Assembly: GCF_007997385.1 (NCBI RefSeq)
Contig: NZ_VOSC01000023.1
Span: 1-37,381, forward strand
Source of the DNA: Seonamhaeicola algicola
GTDB taxonomy: Bacteria; Bacteroidota; Bacteroidia; Flavobacteriales; Flavobacteriaceae
Direction: 5' to 3'
DNA length: 37,381 nt
Under the pieces are notes generated by a model that was not told where the DNA came from, did not search any database, and saw only the letters and a program-made list of their open reading frames with translations. The position numbers and the translations under genes are program-made. This document shows, one piece after another, positions 8,679 through 14,971 of this stretch; position 1 is the first letter of the stretch; each line of letters begins with the position of its first letter.

Positions 8679-9164
8679 ATGATAAAAAAAATAGGCGTTT
8701 TAGTTGTTTGTTTTGTAATGTTTGCTTGTGGAGATGATGGTGTTTCAGGTGAAAAATATGAATATCATTTTTTTTCTGAACGTGAACTAACTGTTAATAC
8801 TGTTCAGGAATCTTACATGAAATACGGTGTTGTTTCTCAAGGCAATAATTTAGTATTTAAATACCATTACAAAGCTAAAGATGATGAGCAAATTGCTGAT
8901 GATGAATATTCAGAATTTATATATTTTGAAGTAGATGCTAACTTAAATAGTTTTGAGTTAACAAACGAGGCTTTAACTGGCGCTAAAGTTATTTTAACAA
9001 AATCTTGCTTTTGTTTTTTTGGTGATACTCCAGAAAAAAATGTTGAGCCAACTGGTATAATAACAGGTGAAAAAATATCTGATTCTAAATGGAAAATAAC
9101 ACTAAACGTAACGTTTTATGGTGATGAAACTAGGCAATTTGATAAAGTGTTTGTGTTACAATAA
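8679..9164 (+). CDS. Hypothetical lipoprotein (161 aa)
   Basis: A lipoprotein signal (MIKKIGVLVVCFVMFAC, Cys17) is followed by a soluble domain rich in beta-strand-like segments (SEFIYFEVDANLNSFELTNE, SDSKWKITLNVTFYGDETRQ). A CFCFF cluster lies near residue 110. I do not recognise the family. It may respond to misfolding or thiol stress, because a candidate ECF promoter precedes it and the next genes are a Cys-rich peptide and a SigZ-type sigma factor; this is inference from context only. The 157-nt gap before it otherwise holds nothing I can name. Confidence 0.7.
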   Translation: MIKKIGVLVVCFVMFACGDDGVSGEKYEYHFFSERELTVNTVQESYMKYGVVSQGNNLVFKYHYKAKDDEQIADDEYSEFIYFEVDANLNSFELTNEALTGAKVILTKSCFCFFGDTPEKNVEPTGIITGEKISDSKWKITLNVTFYGDETRQFDKVFVLQ

Positions 9165-9191
9165 ATTCATTTAAAAAAATATAAATTTTTT

Positions 9192-9218
9192 GCATCTTTT
9201 TTTAAACATGTACGTCTA
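9192..9218 (+). promoter_or_regulatory. Candidate ECF-type promoter (GCATC-N16-CGTCTA)
   Basis: GCATC at 9192-9196 and CGTCTA at 9213-9218 have the same 16-base spacing as the site at 8638-8664, differing by one base in the -35-like part. It lies 26 nt upstream of the Cys-rich peptide gene. It is a plausible target of the SigZ factor encoded just downstream, which would make the locus self-activating. No such site lies between the peptide gene and sigZ. Confidence 0.4.
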
Positions 9219-9244
9219 TTATATGAACTTTAAAAATAGATATC

Positions 9245-9343
9245 ATGAAAAATAACTGTACATGCAACTGCACTGGTTGCAAAAGTGGAAACTGTAAAAA
9301 TTGTACATGTACCAACTGTACGTGCTCAAATTGTAACTGTTAA
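9245..9343 (+). CDS. Metallothionein-like cysteine-rich peptide (32 aa, 11 Cys)
   Basis: An ATG at 9245 opens 32 codons ending in TAA. The peptide starts MKNNCTCNCTGCKSG and continues as CxxC and CxC units to a C-terminal Cys. Cys are at 5, 7, 9, 12, 17, 20, 22, 25, 27, 30 and 32, with no aromatic, His or acidic residues. Such spacing is that of metal-thiolate proteins, so binding of Zn, Cu or Cd or a thiol-buffering role is the natural reading. It does not match the bacterial BmtA/SmtA family as I remember it, which is longer and contains His. The DNA shows internal duplication (AACTGTAC-RTGC units). It is followed 79 nt later by a SigZ-type sigma gene and preceded by a candidate ECF promoter. 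A short ORF like this is easily missed by gene callers. Confidence 0.75.
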   Translation: MKNNCTCNCTGCKSGNCKNCTCTNCTCSNCNC

Positions 9344-9367
9344 TCATTATTAAAATATAAATGAATT

Positions 9368-9410
9368 GCGCTATTTTTAGTAAATTTATACTAGAATTAG
9401 CGCTATTTTT
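9368..9410. repeat. Direct repeat GCGCTATTTTT, 32 bp apart
   Basis: Two exact 11-base copies lie at 9368-9378 and 9400-9410, about three helical turns apart, between the Cys-rich gene and sigZ. Because GCGC is self-complementary, GCGCTA (9368-9373) can also pair with TAGCGC (9398-9403) as a hairpin followed by T's, a weak terminator-like shape. It could be a paired operator or partial terminator for sigZ expression. Confidence 0.4.
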
Positions 9411-9422
9411 TATTGATGATTT

Positions 9423-9968
9423 ATGAAGACTAAAGATGTTTGGAATACTTATGCTGATGCTATTAAATACTTTATTGTAAGTAAAGTAAATGATGCTGTA
9501 GTTGCTGATGATTTATTGCAGGAAACATTTATTAAAGTACACACAAAACTTAATACTTTAAAAGATGAAGACAAGCTAAAATCTTGGATTTTTTCAATAG
9601 CCCGATATACTGTTTTAGATTATTTTAGAAGCAAAAAAATAGTTTATGAAACAACCGATGATGATTTTGTTTTTGAAGACCAGAAATTAGAACATACCAA
9701 AGCCGATTGTTTGCGCGGTATTATTAAAAGCTTACCAAAAAAATACCGAGATCCGTTGTTTTTAAGTGATATACAGGGTTTAAAACAAGCGCAAGTTTCA
9801 AAGCAATTGCAATTACCTTTGCCCACAGTAAAATCTCAAATACAGCGTGCTAGAAAATTAATAGCTCAAGGTTTTATGGACTGTTGTGATTTTAAAGTAA
9901 ATGAAAACGGTTATTTAGTGGGTGAGTTAAAAGAAAAAGCCGATTGTAAAGTATGTAATACACACTAA
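9423..9968 (+). CDS. sigZ: SigZ-family ECF RNA polymerase sigma factor
   Basis: This 181-residue protein has sigma region 2 (about 10-75: DDLLQETFIKVHTKL, LKSWIFSIARYTVLDYFR) and region 4 (about 105-150: LPKKYRDPLFLSDIQGLKQAQVSKQL, LPTVKSQIQRARKLI). The tail carries C154, C155, C175 and C178 in the patterns MDCCDF and DCKVC. That Cys-bearing tail is the hallmark I associate with SigZ; it could bind a metal or sense thiol state. No anti-sigma gene is beside it, so direct sensing is plausible (inference). Its stop shares the four bases CTAA with the stop of the convergent gene. Position next to a metallothionein-like gene suggests a metal or thiol stress circuit. Confidence 0.85.
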   Translation: MKTKDVWNTYADAIKYFIVSKVNDAVVADDLLQETFIKVHTKLNTLKDEDKLKSWIFSIARYTVLDYFRSKKIVYETTDDDFVFEDQKLEHTKADCLRGIIKSLPKKYRDPLFLSDIQGLKQAQVSKQLQLPLPTVKSQIQRARKLIAQGFMDCCDFKVNENGYLVGELKEKADCKVCNTH

Positions 9969-10360
9969 AGTGTTAACATCCAATTACGTTGTAGTTTCTT
10001 AAATTTTCTTAATTCATACCTTAAAATGGGTAAGAAATCTTTACCATTACTGTTAGATTTTTCTAAGCGGTAAGAGTTCTTGTAAAGCAAATTTGTTAAA
10101 CGCCTTAACGAGGCTACGTGTTTATGCTTCCTTTCAGTATGGCGTTGTAATTCAGCATTTGCAATTTCAGGAGCTAAGTTTACAGATTGTTGAACAATGT
10201 CACCAGAAAAGTAAATGTTTGAATCTTCAAAACCATTTTCATTTAATGGTGCTAAATCATCATTTAAGTAGGTTGAAATACTTTGCGAAAGCGCTAAAAT
10301 TTCTAGAGCTTTTCTATAAATCGGTAATTCCGATAGGTTTGATGGGGTATTGTGTAACAT
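9965..10360 (-). CDS. Hypothetical helical protein (131 aa), possibly four-helix-bundle type
   Basis: I set the start at the ATG at 10360 (MLHNTPSNLSELPIYRKALEI) because AAGGAAG, a purine-rich ribosome site, lies just before it; a GTG at 10375 would add five residues. The protein is all-helical in appearance. It has an IYRKALEILALSQSI helix, a DIVQQSVNLAPEIANAE helix and a very basic C-terminal helix (RYELRKFKKLQRNW). The layout recalls the small four-helix-bundle proteins related to those encoded in 23S rRNA intervening sequences, but I am not sure. It is convergent with sigZ and divergent from the Lrp-type regulator. Confidence 0.6.
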   Translation of the reverse strand: MLHNTPSNLSELPIYRKALEILALSQSISTYLNDDLAPLNENGFEDSNIYFSGDIVQQSVNLAPEIANAELQRHTERKHKHVASLRRLTNLLYKNSYRLEKSNSNGKDFLPILRYELRKFKKLQRNWMLTL

Positions 10361-10430
10361 GGCTTCCTTTTTCACTACAATTTAATCAAAATTACTCACA
10401 AGTAATTATTTTCAACTTTAATATTTAAAG

Positions 10431-10446
10431 TAAATTTGTATTTTTG
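10431..10446 (+). promoter_or_regulatory. Two adjacent -7 elements (TAAATTTG, TATTTTTG)
   Basis: Perfect matches to the Bacteroidota -7 consensus TAnnTTTG lie back to back at 10431-10438 and 10439-10446, 38 nt before the Lrp/AsnC start. No clear -33 TTG is visible. Two start points one helical turn apart are possible. Confidence 0.5.
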
Positions 10447-10483
10447 CTTTAAAATGTATGTTTTTATAGTTTAAAATCTTTAA

Positions 10484-10924
10484 ATGCAAATAGACGAGCT
10501 TAATAAGAAGATTTTGAGGTGTTTACAGCAAAACGCTAGACTCTCTAATGCCGAAATTGGGCGTCAAGTAGGCATAAGTTCGCCTGCTGTTTCAGAGCGC
10601 ATAAAAAAAATGGAAGATTTGGGAATTATTGAAGGTTATAAAGCTTTGGTGTCTCCATTTGAAATTGGGTATCAGCTTAAAGCTATTATTACTTTGCGCG
10701 CTTTCATGGGAAAATTAAAACCGTTTTTAGAGAAGGTGAAAACCTTTGATGAAGTGGTTAATTGTTACCGGATAACAGGCGATGAAAATATTGTAATGGA
10801 AGTGGTTTTAAAAAATCAAAAACACTTAGAAACATTTATAGATCAGCTTATAATTTACGGTGAAAGTAAAACGCAAATAGTACTTTCTAGAGTTGTAAAA
10901 CAAAGTGAAATAAAACCTATTTAA
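10484..10924 (+). CDS. Lrp/AsnC-family transcriptional regulator
   Basis: The 146-residue protein has the full Lrp/AsnC layout. An N-terminal winged helix-turn-helix (about 5-60) has LNKKILRCLQQNARLSNAEIG and the recognition part ISSPAVSERIKKMEDLGII. An AsnC/RAM ligand-binding domain follows (about 65-140, with CYRITGDENIVMEVV). These proteins form octamers that sense amino acids or other small molecules. The target is unknown. It is convergent with the YpdA-like gene, only 6 nt separating the stops. Two -7 elements precede it. Confidence 0.92.
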   Translation: MQIDELNKKILRCLQQNARLSNAEIGRQVGISSPAVSERIKKMEDLGIIEGYKALVSPFEIGYQLKAIITLRAFMGKLKPFLEKVKTFDEVVNCYRITGDENIVMEVVLKNQKHLETFIDQLIIYGESKTQIVLSRVVKQSEIKPI

Positions 10925-10930
10925 GGGTTG

Positions 10931-11926
10931 TTAATTGCTTAAATTTAATTTAGTTTCAATATGTTTAGCTATGCGTTTTGCATGTATTCTAGAGTTTTCA
11001 ATAAACCATTTATGCGTTTCTTTTCCGCCACAAATAACACCTGCCAAGTATAGGTTTTCAATATTAGATTCCATAGTGTCATTATTATAAATAGGAATTT
11101 GCTTTTCATCATCTGTCATTGTAATACCACTATTTTTTAACAAATTAAAATCTGGTAAATAACCTGTAAGCGCAATAACATAATCATTAAGTAAAGTAAC
11201 CAAACCTTTAGGCGTTTTTACGGTTACTGAGTTTGGTGTTATTTCTTTAATTTCAGAGTTAAAATATGCTTTAATACTGCCTTCTTCAATTCTATTTATA
11301 ATATCTGGCCTAACCCAATATTTAACGCGTTCGCCTATATTTTCGCCTCTAACAACCATGGTTACGCGGCCTCCTTTTCGCCATATTTCTAAAGCGGCAT
11401 CAACCGCAGAATTACTAGCTCCAACAACCACAACATCTTGTAAGGTGTAATTGTGTGCTTCTTTATAATAATGTGTTACTTTATTTAGGTTTTCACCAGC
11501 AACATTAAGTAATTTTGGTATATCATAAAATCCTGTACATATTATTACATGTTTAGCGGTGTATTGACGTTTGCTTGTTTTTACCTGAAATGTTTGTGCA
11601 GTTTTGTTTATGTTTATAACAGTTTCATATAAGTTTATATTTAAATTATTTGAAGTGGTTACACGCCTATAATACTCTAAAGCTTCATCTCTATTGGGTT
11701 TGGGGTTGTTGCTTATAAAAGGAATGTTGTCTATTTCTAACTTTTCAGATGTAGAGAAAAACGTCATGTTTTTGGGGTAATTAAAAAGTGAGTTAGCTAG
11801 AGTACCTTTTTCAATTACTACATAATTCCAGTTTCTTTTTTTACACTCTAATGCGCAGGCAATACCAATAGGGCCGCCACCTATAATTATAATATCTTTT
11901 TCTGTTAGTATAGTTTCTTTTGTCAT
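10931..11926 (-). CDS. ypdA: YpdA-family NADPH:bacillithiol disulfide reductase (FAD)
   Basis: At 331 residues it has two dinucleotide folds: IIIGGGPIGIACALE near the N-terminus for FAD and VVVVGASNSAVDAALEIW at about 165-185 for NAD(P)H. It also has the family blocks MTFFSTSEKLEIDNIPF and LAGVICGGKETHKWFIENSR. YpdA reduces bacillithiol disulfide in Firmicutes; many Bacteroidota appear to make bacillithiol too, which is background knowledge and not visible here. It is last in a minus-strand operon, 10 nt after the VOC gene, with an MFS exporter first. This suggests that the operon handles thiol-reactive or toxic compounds. Confidence 0.85.
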   Translation of the reverse strand: MTKETILTEKDIIIIGGGPIGIACALECKKRNWNYVVIEKGTLANSLFNYPKNMTFFSTSEKLEIDNIPFISNNPKPNRDEALEYYRRVTTSNNLNINLYETVININKTAQTFQVKTSKRQYTAKHVIICTGFYDIPKLLNVAGENLNKVTHYYKEAHNYTLQDVVVVGASNSAVDAALEIWRKGGRVTMVVRGENIGERVKYWVRPDIINRIEEGSIKAYFNSEIKEITPNSVTVKTPKGLVTLLNDYVIALTGYLPDFNLLKNSGITMTDDEKQIPIYNNDTMESNIENLYLAGVICGGKETHKWFIENSRIHAKRIAKHIETKLNLSN

Positions 11927-11936
11927 ATAAATAGAA

Positions 11937-12314
11937 TTAATTTATGCGCCACGGAGGATTTTTACGGTTGTTTCCTGCGTGATATAAAATTATTTTGTTA
12001 CCATCTAAATCATATAAATGAGCTTCACGCCAAAGCCATGTTTTGTCTTCTGGTAGTTGTGCAAAATTAATGCCTTTTTTCTGTAAGTTTTTAACTAAAG
12101 TATCCAAATGATCATCTTCAAAATAAAGCGTTATACCGTTGCCTTTGGGCAATTTATCAACTTTATGAATAGAGAAAGTGCTATGTCCGTTAGGGCATTC
12201 AAACCTTACATACCTTGGGAGTGCATCAACAATAAGATACAGCCCCAAGGTTTTGTAAAATTCAGTAGCTTTGGCAACGTTAATTGAAGGTATAGTAATT
12301 TGGTTTAAATCCAT
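11937..12314 (-). CDS. VOC-superfamily (glyoxalase/bleomycin-resistance fold) protein
   Basis: A 125-residue single-domain VOC protein: NQITIPSINVAKATEFYKTLGLYL opens the first beta-alpha-beta unit, and WREAHLYDLDGNKIILYHAG with the family ending NRKNPPWRIN closes the second. VOC proteins bind metals and act on or sequester small toxic molecules (glyoxalases, fosfomycin thiol-transferases, bleomycin binders). The first metal-ligand position appears to be Gln5 and not His, so catalysis cannot be assumed. Its start overlaps the end of the MFS gene by 10 nt, so the two are probably translationally coupled. Confidence 0.85.
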   Translation of the reverse strand: MDLNQITIPSINVAKATEFYKTLGLYLIVDALPRYVRFECPNGHSTFSIHKVDKLPKGNGITLYFEDDHLDTLVKNLQKKGINFAQLPEDKTWLWREAHLYDLDGNKIILYHAGNNRKNPPWRIN

Positions 12315-13558
12315 AAAATTTCTTCGTCTTCAATAGCTATAAATGATGATTTTTGTTTCTTTTTTGCTTTTAAATATAGTTTTAAACCAACTAATAAAAA
12401 TACACAAACGGCTGCTAGTGCTGTTATAAAAAGCCAAGTGTTATCAAACCCAACTTTAGCTGTTAGTTGCAAGCCCATGTTATGACCAAATATATGTGCT
12501 ATTGAAAAAGCTATTGAGTATAATGCCATGTACTCACCTTGGTTACCTTTTTTAGCTCTATCCATAGCAAAAGCATTTGAAAACGGAAAGGCAATCATTT
12601 CGCCAAAAGTCATTAAAAGCATGCCAATAACTAATACGCCAACCCAACCAGATAGATTTAAAATTAAAAAGCTTAAACCGGTTAAAATTGCGCCAAAAAG
12701 CATGAGGCTTGTTTTGTTAAAACGGGTGTTTTCCAACCATTTTATAAGTGGCATTTCAAATACAAATATTAAAAAACCATTCATACCTAAAAGAAAACCA
12801 ATTTCTAATTCGGTTAAAAAATGCACGTCTTTATAGTAAATAGGCATGGTTGAAAAGTATTGTAAAAATACAATGCCAAAAAACAACATGGCTACTAAAA
12901 ACATTAAAAATGCTTTATCTGCGTATGCCGATTTGGGGTTTTTAACCTTAACCTCGTCTAATGTTTTTGTTGTTTTAGGGTTTAATACATTAATTAAAAC
13001 CAACGTTGCGGCTATACATGTAATGCCATCTACCCAAAATAAACCACCGTAACCCAATGATGTAATTATTAAACCACCAACAGCAGGACCTGCCGAAAAA
13101 CCTAAATTTATTGCTAAGCGTATTAATGTAACCGAGCGCGTTTTGTTTTCTGGTTTGCTGTAAGCACTTAACGCTACAAACATTGCAGGCCTAAAAGTAT
13201 CTGCCACTAGCATAACTAAAAATATGCCAATACAAAAGGCAACAAAGGTACTTAAAAATTGCAGTGCAATAAATAAAATACCTGTGCTAATTAAACTGTA
13301 GCACATTACTTTGTAATAGCCTATTTGGTCTGTTAATTTACCACCTAGCCATGAACCCACTACTGAACCTAAACCAAAGGCACTCATTATCCAAGCTACA
13401 TTGCTAACCGTAAAACCTAAGCTTTTGGTAAGATACAATGATAAAAATGGAATTACCATGGTGCCGGCTCTGTTAATAAGGGTTATGAGCGCTAACCACC
13501 ATACTTCTTTTGATAGTCCTTTAAACGTGTTTACGTAGTTGTTAATTAGTGTTTTCAT
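12305..13558 (-). CDS. MFS transporter, probable drug-efflux type (MdtH-like)
   Basis: The 417 residues contain about 12 hydrophobic segments. The loop 2-3 motif (GSVVGSWLGGKLTDQIGYYKV) is typical of the proton-coupled drug antiporters of the major facilitator superfamily, and RAGTMVIPFLSLYLTKSLGFTVS is the TM1 region of MdtH-like members. It should sit in the inner membrane and export small molecules, unidentified here. It is the first gene of a three-gene operon with a VOC protein and a YpdA-like reductase. The 277-nt upstream region contains a short ORF, an 8-bp competing pairing and an intrinsic terminator 64 nt before the ATG, so expression may be induced by attenuation. Confidence 0.87.
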   Translation of the reverse strand: MKTLINNYVNTFKGLSKEVWWLALITLINRAGTMVIPFLSLYLTKSLGFTVSNVAWIMSAFGLGSVVGSWLGGKLTDQIGYYKVMCYSLISTGILFIALQFLSTFVAFCIGIFLVMLVADTFRPAMFVALSAYSKPENKTRSVTLIRLAINLGFSAGPAVGGLIITSLGYGGLFWVDGITCIAATLVLINVLNPKTTKTLDEVKVKNPKSAYADKAFLMFLVAMLFFGIVFLQYFSTMPIYYKDVHFLTELEIGFLLGMNGFLIFVFEMPLIKWLENTRFNKTSLMLFGAILTGLSFLILNLSGWVGVLVIGMLLMTFGEMIAFPFSNAFAMDRAKKGNQGEYMALYSIAFSIAHIFGHNMGLQLTAKVGFDNTWLFITALAAVCVFLLVGLKLYLKAKKKQKSSFIAIEDEEILWI

Positions 13559-13621
13559 GTGTTCTAATTTTCTAAGTCATAAAAAAATGTTTGATTAAAA
13601 TGTTGATTATCAACTAAAAAT

Positions 13622-13651
13622 AAAAAGCCCGACTTAATAGTCGGGCTTTTT
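13622..13651. terminator. Intrinsic terminator in the leader of the MFS operon (candidate attenuator)
   Basis: AAAAAGCCCGACT (13622-13634) and AGTCGGGCTTTTT (13639-13651) form a perfect 13-bp stem with a 4-nt loop and T run. It lies upstream of the MFS gene on its strand and between divergent genes, so it ends no annotated gene. Upstream in the same transcript, TTGGGCTT (13701-13694 on the minus strand) can pair with the first arm and break the terminator. The mutually exclusive pairing makes this a candidate attenuator. Confidence 0.75.
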
Positions 13652-13665
13652 AATATTGCAATATT

Positions 13666-13731
13666 TTATAGTAATATCACCACAATATATAATAAGCCCA
13701 ACATGATTCCTTGGTTAAGGAAATCATCCAC
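13666..13731 (-). CDS. Candidate leader peptide upstream of the MFS operon (21 codons, GTG start)
   Basis: On the minus strand a GTG at 13731 opens 21 codons (beginning VDDFLNQGIMLG, then a hydrophobic tail) ending in TAA at 13668-13666, 15 nt before the terminator. An alternative frame starts at an ATG at 13727 and gives MISLTKESCWAYYILW, ending at 13677. Either frame would carry a ribosome over the GGGCTT segment that competes with the terminator. A hairpin-forming repeat (13703-13727) covers the start region. No confident promoter is visible; TTG-N21-GATATTTC at about 13757-13788 is weak. Which frame is used, or whether this is only a small RNA, is open. Confidence 0.35.
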   Translation of the reverse strand: MDDFLNQGIMLGLLYIVVILL

Positions 13732-13811
13732 TGCTTTTTACAAATTGCGACGAAATATCTCATTATCTAATTATTTTGAACAACAAACCTACATAAAATA
13801 TTTGTAAGTTG

Positions 13812-13819
13812 TATTTTTG
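13812..13819 (+). promoter_or_regulatory. -7 element TATTTTTG for the DUF4252 operon
   Basis: A perfect TAnnTTTG match 16 nt upstream of the ATG at 13836, which implies a very short leader. No convincing -33 TTG at the usual distance. Confidence 0.5.
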
Positions 13820-13835
13820 AAATGAATTTTTTTAT

Positions 13836-14363
13836 ATGAAACGTTTTTTTATTATTCTAATTTCAAGCATTTTACTGTGTGCTTGTGGCAGTAGTTTTCA
13901 AGGGTTTTACAATAATCATAAAGCCGATATAGGGGCAACAAGTTTTCAGGTGCCCAATTTTATGAAAGCGGTTTTAAGTAATGTATCTCATGATGTTAAA
14001 CATGCCATTGGCAATATTCATGATTTTAAATACATAAAACTTACCAACGTTACTGAAACTAAAAGGCAGCTTTTAATTGCAGAAATGAATGCCGTTACCA
14101 AAAACGGATATTTAGATGTTTTTAGAAAAAATGAATTAGATAAAACCCGTATAATTTCAGTTAAAGAATTAGGTAATGTGGTAACTGATGCCATAATTTT
14201 TAATAGTACAAAGGCAGGTACTTATGCGTATTATTTACAAGGAAATTTTGATCCGGAAAAAATAAAATCTTTTGCAAATGAAAATACTTTTAACGCATTT
14301 TCATCAGATTTGTTACAAAACTACAACACTAATTTAAACCCTTCATTTAACCCTAATAACTAA
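13836..14363 (+). CDS. DUF4252 domain-containing lipoprotein
   Basis: The 175-residue protein has a lipoprotein signal (MKRFFIILISSILLCAC, Cys17). It then matches DUF4252 as I remember it: YNNHKADIGATSFQVPNFM, a DFKYIKLTNVT strand, and a final GNFDPEKIKSFANE. The function of this Bacteroidota family is unknown; it is exported and lipid-anchored. The last base of its TAA is the first base of the next gene's ATG (TAATG), so the two are translationally coupled. Confidence 0.8.
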   Translation: MKRFFIILISSILLCACGSSFQGFYNNHKADIGATSFQVPNFMKAVLSNVSHDVKHAIGNIHDFKYIKLTNVTETKRQLLIAEMNAVTKNGYLDVFRKNELDKTRIISVKELGNVVTDAIIFNSTKAGTYAYYLQGNFDPEKIKSFANENTFNAFSSDLLQNYNTNLNPSFNPNN

Positions 14364-14968
14364 TGAAACAATTTTTTGTAGCATGTTTTTGTTTAATGAT
14401 TTGTGTAAGTTGTTCTCAAGATAAACAGCCAATAAAAGGTGAAACTGCTTACCAAAAAGAGCAAAATGCTATGTTTAAAGACGTAACAAAATCGCCTTTA
14501 AAAGAAAAAGATTTAAAACATTTTACAGGATTAGATTTTTTTAAAGTAGACTCTAGTTACATTGTTACTGCAACTTTGCAAAGAACTCCAAATTCAAAAT
14601 GGTTTACAATGAAAACCACTACAGAGCGTGTCACTAAAGAACGCATTTATGGTGTTTTACATTTTGAGTTAAAGGGTGTAAAATGTAAATTAAACATATA
14701 TCAAGGCAAAGATTTAATGAAAAGTGAAGGTTATGAAGATTATTTGTTTTTACCTTTTTTAGATGAAACCAATGGTATTGAAACCTATGGCGGTGGCCGA
14801 TATATTGATACTAGAATACCCGAAGGTAATACTATGGTTATTAACTTTAACGAAGCTTACAACCCTTATTGTGCATACAACGAAAAGTATTCATGCCCTG
14901 TTGTGCCTAGAGAAAATTATTTAAAATTAAGAGTTGAAGCAGGAGTAAAAGCCTTTAAAAACCACTAG
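14363..14968 (+). CDS. DUF1684 domain-containing lipoprotein
   Basis: A lipoprotein signal (MKQFFVACFCLMICVSC) is followed by the hallmark C-terminal blocks of DUF1684: FLPFLDETNGIETYGGGRYIDTR and NFNEAYNPYCAYNEKYSCPVVP, then ENYLKLRVEAG. The 201-residue length is normal. The biochemical function is unknown. It shares one base with the preceding DUF4252 gene and ends 3 nt before the stop of the convergent antiporter gene. Confidence 0.85.
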   Translation: MKQFFVACFCLMICVSCSQDKQPIKGETAYQKEQNAMFKDVTKSPLKEKDLKHFTGLDFFKVDSSYIVTATLQRTPNSKWFTMKTTTERVTKERIYGVLHFELKGVKCKLNIYQGKDLMKSEGYEDYLFLPFLDETNGIETYGGGRYIDTRIPEGNTMVINFNEAYNPYCAYNEKYSCPVVPRENYLKLRVEAGVKAFKNH

Positions 14969-14971
14969 ATT

